From Pseudoalteromonas shioyasakiensis (GTDB lineage Bacteria; Pseudomonadota; Gammaproteobacteria; Enterobacterales; Alteromonadaceae): DNA of 64,000 nucleotides. Where the stretch lies: contig NZ_CP077771.1 in assembly GCF_019134595.1 (NCBI RefSeq), forward strand, positions 372,001 to 436,000, read 5' to 3'. Below the pieces are notes generated by a model, which was not told where the DNA came from, searched no databases, and saw only the letters and a program-made list of their open reading frames with translations. Shown here in pieces: positions 40,818 to 49,430 of this stretch (the stretch's first letter is position 1; every line of letters begins with the position of its first letter). Made by a program: the position numbers and the translations under genes.

Positions 40818-41545
40818 TTAGCTTTATATTGCTCAATATAAGTCTCTAACAGACCTTGCTTACTCAGCTTTTCATAACTTGCCTGTAATCGGCTTACAAG
40901 CTCTTCGGGTAATGCCTTATTTAACGCTAGAAAGTTACCAACCGTGCCATTAAGAGGCAACTCAACTAACTTAACCACTTCTCGCCCTTGGTGACCATAC
41001 TGCATTAATTGGTATTTAAACGACAGCTCAGAGCCAATAATGAGCTCTATTTTATTTTTGAAAAATAAATTAATACACTCGTAATAGTGACTCACTTTAA
41101 GAAGGTTTTTATCCCCTTCAAAGCCAATACTTTCTACAAACTTTTCGTAAATGCTCTCTCTTACAACACACAGGCTATGATCTTTCACTTGTGATAAGTC
41201 GATGGGATTAATACGATCATTTGATTGTAAGCGATAAAAAAAGTTACGAGATGATGCCATTGGACCAATCCACTTAAATAAATCTTCACGGTCGGGAATA
41301 CGTGCCGTAGAGACCAGGCCAGAAAGCGGCTTTTGCTGGGTTAAGTGGTATGCCCGCGACCAAGGTAAGAGCTCGAATTGACATTCAATGTCTGCATCAA
41401 CACACATTGCTTTGACAAACTCGAGGTTAATGCCCTCTAAGTGCCCTTTGTTTGAAAAATTATATGGCGGGAATTGCTCGGTGTAGATGGTGACACTGTC
41501 CTTTGCCAGTACTACAGGTGCAAAGCTTAGGCACACTAACAACAA
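40814..41545 (-). CDS. Periplasmic solute-binding protein, SBP_bac_3 type
   Basis: ~243 aa or somewhat longer. Mature SBP_bac_3 domain: VTIYTEQFPPYNFSNKGHLEGINLEFVKAM, ECQFELLPWSRAYHLTQQKPLSGLVSTARIPDRE, NLFFKNKIELIIGSELSFKY. The annotated TTG at 41545 leaves a signal peptide without the usual basic N-region; an in-frame upstream segment (I-I-L-K-Y) would supply it but starts at no standard codon, so the true start is uncertain. Related to 40089-40817 (shared PWSRAY/PWARAY motif); probably an old duplicate that inverted. Confidence 0.82.
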   Translation of the reverse strand: MLLVCLSFAPVVLAKDSVTIYTEQFPPYNFSNKGHLEGINLEFVKAMCVDADIECQFELLPWSRAYHLTQQKPLSGLVSTARIPDREDLFKWIGPMASSRNFFYRLQSNDRINPIDLSQVKDHSLCVVRESIYEKFVESIGFEGDKNLLKVSHYYECINLFFKNKIELIIGSELSFKYQLMQYGHQGREVVKLVELPLNGTVGNFLALNKALPEELVSRLQASYEKLSKQGLLETYIEQYKAN

Positions 41546-41629
41546 ATATTTTAAGATAATTAATACACTCTAATGACACAGCTGCATTAAATATAGAAAT
41601 ATTCACTAGCTCAGTCAATTTTTAGGCAT

Positions 41630-41656
41630 AAAAAAAGCAAGCCGTAGCTTGCTTCT
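41630..41656 (-). terminator. Rho-independent terminator of the cold-shock gene
   Basis: GCAAGC-CGTA-GCTTGC stem (41637-41652) with the U run on the minus strand; ~30 bp past the stop. Confidence 0.85.
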
Positions 41657-41681
41657 TCTTAATTTTTACTAAAAGTAAAAA

Positions 41682-41891
41682 TTATAACGGAGTGATGTTA
41701 TCCGCTTGAGGACCTTTTTGACCTTGTGAAAGAGTGAACTCTACACGTTGGCCTTCAGCTAAAGTTTTGAAACCTTCGCTTTTGATAGCGCTGAAGTGAG
41801 CGAAAACGTCTGGACCATTTTCTTGCTCGATGAAACCAAAACCTTTAGATTCGTTAAACCACTTAACTGTACCTGATACGATGTTAGACAT
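41682..41891 (-). CDS. CspA-family cold-shock protein
   Basis: 69 aa from the ATG at 41891; the longer frame to 41945 would add an unrelated leader. Single cold-shock domain with RNP1 (KGFGFI) and RNP2 (VFAHF) and the start [10 protein letters not shown]; a nucleic-acid chaperone of the cytoplasm. The leader upstream (~41892-42070) is long and AT-rich, as usual for csp genes that are regulated by mRNA structure (inference). Monocistronic. Confidence 0.95.
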   Translation of the reverse strand: MSNIVSGTVKWFNESKGFGFIEQENGPDVFAHFSAIKSEGFKTLAEGQRVEFTLSQGQKGPQADNITPL

Positions 41892-42091
41892 AGTATTATT
41901 CCTGATATAAAAAATTAAACATGCCCTAATGGGCGGGTGTAGCAAAAAATGAGATGGTACTTAAAAACTTCAGGACGGTACTACAAGTATTACTTATACA
42001 ACAACGAAATAAAGATTTATTAATTACACGCTTTCTTTCTAGCTGGTGCCCACTATATAGAGTTAGTTAGATAAGTCAAACACTATCGACA

Positions 42092-42796
42092 TTAAAATTC
42101 AAACTCTAAAGCCAAGCGAAAGCTATGATCTTTGCCTGATTGACTAAGTTCACTAATAAAACCTGCTTCCCATTTTAGCTGACGTTTAGGGCTAAATCTG
42201 TGTAAGCCAATAAAGCCTGGGCCCACGCCAATAAAATCCTCACCCGCGTATATTTCAATCGATGGTTGAAAGGCTGAACGATAGCGATAACGGTACTGCA
42301 AGCGAAACTCACTCTCCCATTCGTTTTCAATATCAGCGCCCCATTCATAGACTAAAAAAGCGTTCATAGTCAGGCTTGTACGACCAAACTCTTTTTCCCA
42401 TAAAAAGCCGGTCGTTGCTTCGTATGCATCAAGTGTGTGCTGTTTTTCAAGCTCAAATAACGCTCCCCAATCGGCCCATAAACGGCCTTGCTCGACCAAC
42501 TGCCAACGTAACTCCACTTCATACGAAGATAAACCAAAGTCACCGTTATCATCGCGCTCACCAACTAAGTAACCCTCTAGGCTCATGGTGTCGTTAATTG
42601 CGCCGCCAAAGCCCGCACGCTGTGCAAGCACATTGCCGCTATCAGTTTGCCTAGACACCAAGCGCCACTCAACTTCTCGCTCAAACGGCATTACATAAGG
42701 GTGATATACCTTATCAACCACCATGCCATCTGCATGCGCAAATTGGCTGATACTTATTAAAAACAAGCAACTTAAACTAACTATTAAGAACCGCAT
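42092..42796 (-). CDS. Outer-membrane beta-barrel-like exported protein, last gene of a nine-gene operon
   Basis: 234 aa with a signal peptide (1-22, ending AHA). The mature part alternates aromatic residues in strand-like runs (WRLVSRQTDSGNVLAQRAG, FRLQYRYRYRSAFQPSIEIYAG, SFRLALEFEF) and ends in Phe, so an outer-membrane barrel or barrel-like protein is likely. No named family recognised. The start overlaps the FTR1-like gene by 13 bp, with AAGGAG 5 nt upstream. Perhaps the outer-membrane partner of the FTR1/cupredoxin pair (inference). Confidence 0.78.
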   Translation of the reverse strand: MRFLIVSLSCLFLISISQFAHADGMVVDKVYHPYVMPFEREVEWRLVSRQTDSGNVLAQRAGFGGAINDTMSLEGYLVGERDDNGDFGLSSYEVELRWQLVEQGRLWADWGALFELEKQHTLDAYEATTGFLWEKEFGRTSLTMNAFLVYEWGADIENEWESEFRLQYRYRYRSAFQPSIEIYAGEDFIGVGPGFIGLHRFSPKRQLKWEAGFISELSQSGKDHSFRLALEFEF

Positions 42797-43530
42797 ACTG
42801 GCTCCTTGGTCTTTTTAATTTTTAAAACGCGAACTAAGGTGATAAATGCCAATGCAGCAATGACATACACCCAAAGTGCGGTTTTACTCGGCGTGGCTTC
42901 GTAGCCCACTAAGGCTTTTAATACACGCCCAAGCTCTGAGTTTTCAACTAAAAACCCGCGCCAATCTAAATAATTCGAGGTCACATCGAGTAAATCTATC
43001 TGACTTGCTAAATCAATAAATATCAATAGCTTTGCTGTTGCATTTAAGGCAAGCAATACAACCAATGGCTGCACGCCAACGCGTTTAACAATACTCTCAA
43101 GCAAAAAGAACAGTAACACGCCAAAGCTAATACAAATCCCTACACCTAAACATGTACCCAGTAGCAATGGCTCAGCAGTATCCCTGCTATGCCAAAAACT
43201 GACTAAGTAAATCATGTAGTGGCTTAAATACAACGTCATAGTTGCAATCAAGGCCAGTGCAGCCGCTATGCTTCGTTGCTGACAGCTCATTAATGCAGCG
43301 ATAAAAATGACAATACACAACAGCATTTGAATGAATTCTAAGCCTCTGTGATCAAATAACTGGCTCAGCCAAGCAGCGCCTTGCACAAACACTAAGCTTA
43401 GTAGCGTACCAATCACTGCATAAATACTCAGTTGGCGCTGACTTAAAGGCACAATCAAGCTCAAAAGCACAGCTAAAATCACCACAGGCAAAAGCTGATT
43501 AATGCTCATTAATAAACTAGTTATCAGCAT
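42784..43530 (-). CDS. FTR1-like permease with degenerate REXXE motifs
   Basis: 248 aa from the ATG at 43530 (GGAGG 7 nt upstream); the longer frame to 43596 runs inside the preceding gene. About seven membrane segments, arranged as in FTR1/EfeU oxidase-dependent iron permeases. TM1 has NQLLP where EfeU has REGLE, and the later helix carries HRGLE, so the iron-binding Glu/Arg set is only partly kept. Next to an EfeO-type cupredoxin, hence iron or another metal across the inner membrane is inferred; loss of ligands could also mean another substrate. Confidence 0.78.
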   Translation of the reverse strand: MLITSLLMSINQLLPVVILAVLLSLIVPLSQRQLSIYAVIGTLLSLVFVQGAAWLSQLFDHRGLEFIQMLLCIVIFIAALMSCQQRSIAAALALIATMTLYLSHYMIYLVSFWHSRDTAEPLLLGTCLGVGICISFGVLLFFLLESIVKRVGVQPLVVLLALNATAKLLIFIDLASQIDLLDVTSNYLDWRGFLVENSELGRVLKALVGYEATPSKTALWVYVIAALAFITLVRVLKIKKTKEPVCGS

Positions 43531-43864
43531 CTTTTGCCTCCGTAGCCACGACTGTGCCTCGCGCTGTATTAGGTGAAAATTCACCAAAAAAGTCATACCG
43601 ACCGGGGCTGAGCGGCCCGATATAAATGACGCTCGTGCGCCCCGGATAAAGCACTTTTTCGCGGTTTAAGTCAAAACTATCGAACTCTTCTGGAGTGTCA
43701 TCTTGGTTTTCGATCAAAAGCCGCAGCTTTTTATTGGCAGGCACTTTAATTTCAGCAGGATAAAACAAGTGATCTTTTAAGATCAGCTTGTACTCTTTGG
43801 CATAGGCAAGCCAAGACGACATGCAGAGTAACAGCATAGAAAGCGCCAAAATCCATTTATTCAC
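43517..43864 (-). CDS. EfeO-type periplasmic cupredoxin-like domain protein
   Basis: 115 aa from a GTG at 43864, which has AAGGAG 6 nt upstream; the frame is open to 43891 but that start would be too close to its RBS. Signal peptide ~1-22 (ending AYA). Cupredoxin_1 fold as in the N-terminal domain of EfeO: PAEIKVPANKKLRLLIENQDDTPEEFDSFDLNREKVLYPGRT and GRYDFFGEFSPNTARGTVV. The Cys/Met ligands of a classic type-1 copper site are absent. Start overlaps the end of the kinase gene. Confidence 0.83.
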   Translation of the reverse strand: MNKWILALSMLLLCMSSWLAYAKEYKLILKDHLFYPAEIKVPANKKLRLLIENQDDTPEEFDSFDLNREKVLYPGRTSVIYIGPLSPGRYDFFGEFSPNTARGTVVATEAKDADN

Positions 43865-45167
43865 TGACATCTCCTTGCATAAAAGAGACACTCACTCGCA
43901 AGCCACCAAGGTGACTGTCAGCTAAAGCAATATCAGCGTTATAAATCGACACTATGTGCTCAACAATGGCCATACCAAGCCCGGCTCCTTGCTCACCTGA
44001 TGGATGTTTATCGCCACCCACACGATAAAAACGGTTAAAAATGCGCTGTTTTTGAGCTTCATCAATACCGGGTCCCGAGTCATCTATTTGCCAGATAAAA
44101 CGATTATTTTCGGTTTTCAGAGTAATACAAATCTCTCCCGCAGCTGGGGTATATTTTATGGCGTTACTTAGTAAATTGCCAAACAAAGTGAGCAAGGTAA
44201 ACTCATCACCGGCGATGATAAAATCATCGCCATCAATGCTAATAGTATGCTCTTTTTCATCAATACGATCATAAAGTTGTGAGGCAACCTGCTGGCTAAT
44301 TTCTAACACTGATACCGCGCTAAATTGCGCTTGCCATTGCTCTGGATACGTACGCCCCAAAATCAGCATTTGCTCAACGATATTACTTAGTTTATCAACG
44401 CCTTGTTCCATCGCATCAAGCTCGACACTCTCGACACCTTGAGCCACTAAATTATGAACATTGATTTTTAAACTACTGAGCGGGGTGCGCAGTTCATGGG
44501 CCGCATCAGAGGCAAAAAAGCGCTCTCGTAAATAGGCACTTTCAACCCGTTTGAATAGATCGTTCAAGCGGCTAATTACGGGTTTTATTTCTTGCTCTGG
44601 GGTTTGCCAAGGAATAGCTGTAAAGTCATTTGCTTGACGATGTTTAAGTTGATTTGATAACCGCGTTAGTGGTGCAAGCCCTTGTTTTACAAACACACTA
44701 ATAAGAAGGGCAAGGATAGGTACACTCCATAACAGCGGCGTCATGGCCGACAAAATCACGGTTTCGGTTAGCGCCACACGTTTACTCAAAGGTTCTGCAA
44801 TAAGCACGCGCTTATTACCTTCGCTTAAGCGATACACTTTGACTCGTTGCCCAGCCAAGTTCTCAACACTAAACCCAGTTTGCCACTGACTTTGATTGCT
44901 AGAGTTGTGCTGCAATGATTTTGAGCTTGAGGCCAAGCTATCATCAACCCAAACTTGAAATAATAACTGCGGTAAATCACTGGTATAAGCTGGAGTTTCT
45001 TTATTGAGGGGCTGCTCAATCAACACATGCGCCAGCGTTACCAGCTCATTATCGAGCAATGCTTCAGCCTGATTCATACTTTCACGGTAACCTTTAGTAA
45101 AAGCCAAAAAGCAGGTTAAGATCACCATAGACAAAATAAGTAGAGTCAGCCTTTTACGAATTGACAC
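43857..45167 (-). CDS. QseC/PmrB-type sensor histidine kinase
   Basis: 436 aa. TM1 ~12-30, a periplasmic sensor (~32-150), TM2 ~150-170, HAMP-like linker, DHp with His in DAAHELRTPLSSLKI, HATPase with N-box NLLSNAIKYTP, DDSGPGID and GEQGAGLGMAIVEHI. GTG start overlaps the regulator's stop by one base (TAGTG). It pairs with the response regulator directly upstream. Ligand unknown; related kinases of this group sense metals or catechols, which would fit the neighbouring iron-type genes. Confidence 0.9.
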   Translation of the reverse strand: MSIRKRLTLLILSMVILTCFLAFTKGYRESMNQAEALLDNELVTLAHVLIEQPLNKETPAYTSDLPQLLFQVWVDDSLASSSKSLQHNSSNQSQWQTGFSVENLAGQRVKVYRLSEGNKRVLIAEPLSKRVALTETVILSAMTPLLWSVPILALLISVFVKQGLAPLTRLSNQLKHRQANDFTAIPWQTPEQEIKPVISRLNDLFKRVESAYLRERFFASDAAHELRTPLSSLKINVHNLVAQGVESVELDAMEQGVDKLSNIVEQMLILGRTYPEQWQAQFSAVSVLEISQQVASQLYDRIDEKEHTISIDGDDFIIAGDEFTLLTLFGNLLSNAIKYTPAAGEICITLKTENNRFIWQIDDSGPGIDEAQKQRIFNRFYRVGGDKHPSGEQGAGLGMAIVEHIVSIYNADIALADSHLGGLRVSVSFMQGDVSE

Positions 45168-45826
45168 TAGCGTTTACCCACCACATAACCAATACCGCGT
45201 AAGGTTTTAATAAACTCTTTCGGGAATTTTTTACGCAAGTGATGAATGTGCACTTCGATGGTATTTGATCCCACCTCCTCGCCCCATTCATACAGTTTAT
45301 TTTCTAACTGCTGTTTTGATTGCACGCGACCTTGGTTTTCTAGCAAGGCTTTAAGGAGCATAAACTCTTTACGTGGCAAGTTTACTTGCTCACCCTGAAA
45401 ACTCACGGTAAAAGCGGCGGTGTCCATTTCAACATCACCGACTTTTAAAGTGCTGGTTTGAGCTTGGGTCACACGCCTGCTAGCAACCCGAAGACGGGCA
45501 AATAATTCTGCGGGATCAAAGGGCTTTGCTAGGTAATCATCAGCACCTAAATCTAGCCCCATGACTTTATCATCAATACTGCCCCGAGCGGTTAGAATCA
45601 CCACGGGCAGATTTTTACGATGCTTTTTGATGTGTTTTAGAATGTCGATGCCGTCACCGTCTGGTAGCCCTAAATCAAGGACTACCAGCTCAATTTCGTC
45701 ACTTTGCAGCCATTGCATTGCTGATTGAACGGTAGAACTATGTTCAACACTGTATCCTTGTTGACGTAAAGAACGACACAGGCCCTCTGCTACTAAGTGG
45801 TCGTCTTCAACGAGCAATAAATGCAT
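45167..45826 (-). CDS. QseB/PmrA-type response regulator
   Basis: 219 aa OmpR-family. Receiver with DD pair at 8-9, phospho-Asp at ~51 (VVLDLGLPDGDG), Thr (VILTARGS) and Lys (DYLAKPFD), then a winged-helix trans_reg_C domain (LPRKEFMLLKALLENQGRVQSKQQLENKLYEW, ...NTIEVHIHHLRKKF). Coupled to the kinase. The direct repeat at 50115-50131 upstream of the operon matches the kind of site used by PmrA/QseB, so this protein may control its own operon (inference). Confidence 0.92.
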   Translation of the reverse strand: MHLLLVEDDHLVAEGLCRSLRQQGYSVEHSSTVQSAMQWLQSDEIELVVLDLGLPDGDGIDILKHIKKHRKNLPVVILTARGSIDDKVMGLDLGADDYLAKPFDPAELFARLRVASRRVTQAQTSTLKVGDVEMDTAAFTVSFQGEQVNLPRKEFMLLKALLENQGRVQSKQQLENKLYEWGEEVGSNTIEVHIHHLRKKFPKEFIKTLRGIGYVVGKR

Positions 45827-45829
45827 AGT

Positions 45830-46477
45830 TTATCTCTTTATTTTTTTCTCTACCTTAGCCAATAGTTTAGTAATTTCTTGTTGGCGGTAAAGATCTGCTT
45901 TTGGTCTATCAGGGCGCGCTGACGCTTGCTGTGCAACCAATAAAAACTCTCTAGCTGATTTATATTTGCGCTCATCATACAAGAATGACGCATATAAATA
46001 GTTGCTATCGATGCCACGCGGGTTTAGTTCAAGCGCTTGCTTAAACAGTTTTTTCGCTTCATCATCATCACCAAAACCAATTGGCCAACCCGGTACTTTA
46101 CCGTATAAGGTTGCAAGGCTGGTATATGCAGAGCCTTCGAGTGCTTTTGGATCTAAGCTTAGCGCTTTTTCAAATTGCGCTTTAGCATCTTTTGCAAGGC
46201 CTAACGCGCCTAAGCCCCCTTTTGCACCTGCATAGCTCGATAACACGATACCGTACCAAATATGGCTGGCTGCTTGCTGGTCGTTGGCTTTGGTAAACTC
46301 AGCGGTTTCGCTCGCTAACTTTTCAAAGGCATCTAGCTGCGCATCGTCAACTAATTCGTAATTTACCACTGCCCACTGCTTTTGCACCGAACTTAAATCG
46401 CTATTAAAGTCGGCTTTTGCAGGCGCAGCCATGATAACACCTAACATCATTAGGGCTTTAAAATTTAGTTTAGTCAT
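45830..46477 (-). CDS. Exported TPR-repeat protein
   Basis: 215 aa from the ATG at 46477 (AAGGTG, 7 nt); the upstream ATG at 46483 is too close to the RBS. Signal peptide ~1-22 (PAKA). TPR-like repeats: AKDAKAQFEKALSLDPKALEGSAYTSLATLYGKV, DDEAKKLFKQALELNPRGIDSNYLYASFLYDERKYKSAREFLLVAQQ. A periplasmic adaptor for protein contacts. Placed between the biosynthetic genes and the two-component system in the same operon; the 14-20 bp gaps support co-transcription. Confidence 0.85.
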   Translation of the reverse strand: MTKLNFKALMMLGVIMAAPAKADFNSDLSSVQKQWAVVNYELVDDAQLDAFEKLASETAEFTKANDQQAASHIWYGIVLSSYAGAKGGLGALGLAKDAKAQFEKALSLDPKALEGSAYTSLATLYGKVPGWPIGFGDDDEAKKLFKQALELNPRGIDSNYLYASFLYDERKYKSAREFLLVAQQASARPDRPKADLYRQQEITKLLAKVEKKIKR

Positions 46478-46497
46478 AATCATTCACCTTGATCAAT

Positions 46498-47274
46498 TTA
46501 GTTGGCAAAAAAACTTTTAATTTTAGGAAGTTGTTTTGCTATTGCGTTATCAACGAGTGATGGAAATGCGCCGTTAATACGGGCAAATAATGTTTCTGGA
46601 AAACCAATAAAACGACGACGTTTTTTTGATTTAATTAAATCTATTAATGCATCAGCCACTTTTTCTGGCGGATCCATGGTGTTACCCAGCTCTTTGTTCA
46701 TCGCGCGTACTTGTGGCGAGTTAATTGCGGTGTCAGTCGCACGAGGCGCTAAATACAATACTTTTACATCGCTGTGGCTGAGCTCTCTGGCAAGAGCTTC
46801 GGTCATTCCTCTTAGGCCAAACTTGCTAGCGCAATACAAGGTTTGATACGGATAGCCAATGCTGCCAAACGATGAACCTATGTTTACAATCGTGCCTTTA
46901 TTACGGGTGATTTGTGGTAAAAATAACTGACACAATTTAATGGGCACATGCAGGTTAATATTTAACAGGTGATCAATTTGCTGCTCGCTGATTTCAGTAA
47001 AACCCTGCATCACATTAACACCCGCGTTATTAACAAGTAGCCTTGCACCACCAATTTGCTGAGCAAACTTAGCAAGATCATCACGAGATTCATTGTTACT
47101 TAGGTCGGCCTGAAAATACTCAGCATCATTGCCACATTCCAATTGCAGTGCAGCAAGTTGCTTAATATTTCTACCAACGAGTAATAAACGCCAACCTTCT
47201 TTTGCAAGGCGAAGGGCAATAGCACGGCCAATGCCCCCTGTTGCACCGGTTAGCACACAAACTGGGCTACTCAT
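46498..47274 (-). CDS. Short-chain dehydrogenase/reductase (classical SDR)
   Basis: 258 aa. Cofactor motif TGATGGIGRA, NNAGV, catalytic Ser (NIGSSFGS), Tyr and Lys in YCASK. Soluble except for hydrophobic tail segments; resembles the SDRs that act on fatty acyl or lipid substrates (KKRRRFIGFPETLFARIN region). The ATG overlaps the stop of the ligase gene by 4 bp (ATGA), with GGAG upstream. Oxidises or reduces a carbonyl/hydroxyl in the proposed pathway (inference). Confidence 0.9.
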   Translation of the reverse strand: MSSPVCVLTGATGGIGRAIALRLAKEGWRLLLVGRNIKQLAALQLECGNDAEYFQADLSNNESRDDLAKFAQQIGGARLLVNNAGVNVMQGFTEISEQQIDHLLNINLHVPIKLCQLFLPQITRNKGTIVNIGSSFGSIGYPYQTLYCASKFGLRGMTEALARELSHSDVKVLYLAPRATDTAINSPQVRAMNKELGNTMDPPEKVADALIDLIKSKKRRRFIGFPETLFARINGAFPSLVDNAIAKQLPKIKSFFAN

Positions 47275-49430
47275 GCGCTTTGCTCCAAGTCAGCCTCGCT
47301 AAAGAAAGGCTCGATATCGAGGTCACGAAAAATATTGCCGTATAGTTTATAAAAACATTTTGCGGCGTGAATGATGGCTTGCTGATCGTCTTCGTTGTCT
47401 ATTTTGTTCATCAGTGATTCGAAGAACTTAACGTGTTCAATATCCAGTGCACCGTGCGAAGTAAGGTAGGTAAACGCCTTTTTAGGTAGGCCTACAGCCT
47501 CACGGATTTGCCCTGCTGCATTATCGGCTAATGCAATCGAGGTACCTTCAAGCACATGCACCATGCCAAAGAATGCCAATGGGTTTCCGCGATTAATTGC
47601 ATCATAGGCATACGACACCATTAATTCGGTCGAAAATTGTGGACGAGAATAACGCACTAGCTCTTTATCAAAACCACAGGCTGCAATATCGTTTAGCACC
47701 CATTCTTGGTGGCCTAACTCTTCTTCGATGTATTCTGCAACAGCTTCGCGCAGCCACTCTTGTTTATCGCTCAGCTTTGCACCGACTGCCATCAGCAGTG
47801 GCACTGTGTGCTTAACATGGTGATAAGCTTGCGTTAAGAACGATGCATATTCACTTAGGCTTACTTCACCTTTAAAAACGCGGCCAATAATCGGCGCAGC
47901 TAAAAGGTAGTCACGTTCTTTCTGTGTTTCGGCTTGTAATGTATTGAAAAATTGACTCATGCTGGTCGCCTCTCGGTAAAATGCTGAAATTTCTGTAGCA
48001 AAAAATTGATTAATAACATCGCGTTTAGGGCGATTATTGCTGGTTAATAAACCTTGCGTGTGGCTCATAGGCTCTGTCATTCGATGCCACTTTTTGATCT
48101 GTGCGTATTCGGGTAGTTGCGCGTTTTGTGCCGTAATATGGGCAGCAAGTTCAGGGTCACTCATCGCTTGGTTTGCATAGATAAGCGCGGCTAAAAATGC
48201 CTGACCTTCGCCAATCACAACCGCTTGTTGTATCTGGCTGTGGCTAAGCAATAACGACTCTGGCCACTCTGCACTAATATTGCGACCAAAGCTGGTGATT
48301 AGCTGGTTTTTCAAGCGGCCTTGAATAACCAAGCGACCTGCTTGCTCAGTAACGAGATCGCCAGTTGCATACCAATCGTCAGCATTTTGTGCGGTTTGGC
48401 CTAAATAGCCCAAAAACAATGAGCCTTTGATATAAAGCTGGCCATTTTCAATTTTGTATTGAATGTGCTTAAGTACTCGCCCTGCGGTGTCGATATCATC
48501 ATCATCGCGAGTGTTTAAGCTCACTACCGATGACGATTCAGACAAACCATAGCCTTGATAAACCGGTAAACCGAACTCACGGGCTTGCTTAATAAGCGCT
48601 TGGCTTACAACAGCACCACCTACTGCAATAAACTTTATGCTTTTAGGTGCTTGCCAACCTTGCTTTGCGAAAGCCACTAAGCAAGTCAGTAGTTCAGGCA
48701 CTAAAATAAGGGTATTTGGCTCAGTGCGTTCAATTGCTGCTATTAATTTGTGTGGCTCAAGTAACTGCGCACCAGAAAAACCAAGCTCCGCTAAAGGCAC
48801 TAAATTAACCGTGCCACCTGCTAATAACGGCGCATACACACCAGCTAAATTCTCAAGCAAAACCGGTAGCGGCAGCAAACACAAATGGTTTGGTTTTTCT
48901 AAATCAATGCTTTGATAAAGTGATGTTGCCACCTGCAATTGGCTTTCAAGCGATAAACACACGCCTTTTGGTGTGCCCGTTGAGCCAGACGTAAAGGTAA
49001 TCTTTTGCGTGTTTGCAAAATAAGATACAGGCTGTGTATTACTCAATTGATAAACATATAAAGGGTAATGCTTACATACATCCACTAACGCCACTAATTT
49101 AGCATGCTCACCTTCATAAGCGCGGTCACAAACAAATAGCCCTGCTCCGCTATTTTGCAAACCAAACGCAACTTGCTGAGCCGTAAAAAATGTTGGTAGC
49201 GGAATTGCCACTCTTTTAAGTTCGCTAAGCGCAGCTTCTAATACACACCAAGCAGGTGTGTTATCTAATTGATAAGCCACACCTTGGGCATCAAATTCTG
49301 CCAAAGTAGGCAGTAAACGAGTCACTTGTTCAGTAAATTCTTGTTTAGTTAGTGAGCGCACACCATCGCTTTTGTGGCAAACCATTAAGGTATCGCTATC
49401 TTTATGTGGTAACTGTGTTAACCAACTCAT
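47271..49430 (-). CDS. AMP-dependent acyl ligase fused to haem-oxygenase-like di-iron (HDO) domain
   Basis: 719 aa. Residues ~1-480 are an adenylate-forming ligase: TFTSGSTGTPKGVCLS (P-loop), YQGYGLSESSS, WYATGDLV and the late LLTSNNRPKRDVI, closest in form to long-chain acyl-CoA synthetases. Residues ~495-719 are a helical haem-oxygenase-like domain as in the iron-containing redox (HDO/TenA-PqqC) group; likely metal ligands are E571-x-x-H574, E628, and D663-x-x-H666, a spacing like that of the alkene-forming enzyme UndA. No carrier-protein domain between them. Start overlaps the upstream stop by 4 bp. The reaction is inferred: activation of an acid and oxidation at iron. Confidence 0.87.
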   Translation of the reverse strand: MSWLTQLPHKDSDTLMVCHKSDGVRSLTKQEFTEQVTRLLPTLAEFDAQGVAYQLDNTPAWCVLEAALSELKRVAIPLPTFFTAQQVAFGLQNSGAGLFVCDRAYEGEHAKLVALVDVCKHYPLYVYQLSNTQPVSYFANTQKITFTSGSTGTPKGVCLSLESQLQVATSLYQSIDLEKPNHLCLLPLPVLLENLAGVYAPLLAGGTVNLVPLAELGFSGAQLLEPHKLIAAIERTEPNTLILVPELLTCLVAFAKQGWQAPKSIKFIAVGGAVVSQALIKQAREFGLPVYQGYGLSESSSVVSLNTRDDDDIDTAGRVLKHIQYKIENGQLYIKGSLFLGYLGQTAQNADDWYATGDLVTEQAGRLVIQGRLKNQLITSFGRNISAEWPESLLLSHSQIQQAVVIGEGQAFLAALIYANQAMSDPELAAHITAQNAQLPEYAQIKKWHRMTEPMSHTQGLLTSNNRPKRDVINQFFATEISAFYREATSMSQFFNTLQAETQKERDYLLAAPIIGRVFKGEVSLSEYASFLTQAYHHVKHTVPLLMAVGAKLSDKQEWLREAVAEYIEEELGHQEWVLNDIAACGFDKELVRYSRPQFSTELMVSYAYDAINRGNPLAFFGMVHVLEGTSIALADNAAGQIREAVGLPKKAFTYLTSHGALDIEHVKFFESLMNKIDNEDDQQAIIHAAKCFYKLYGNIFRDLDIEPFFSEADLEQSA

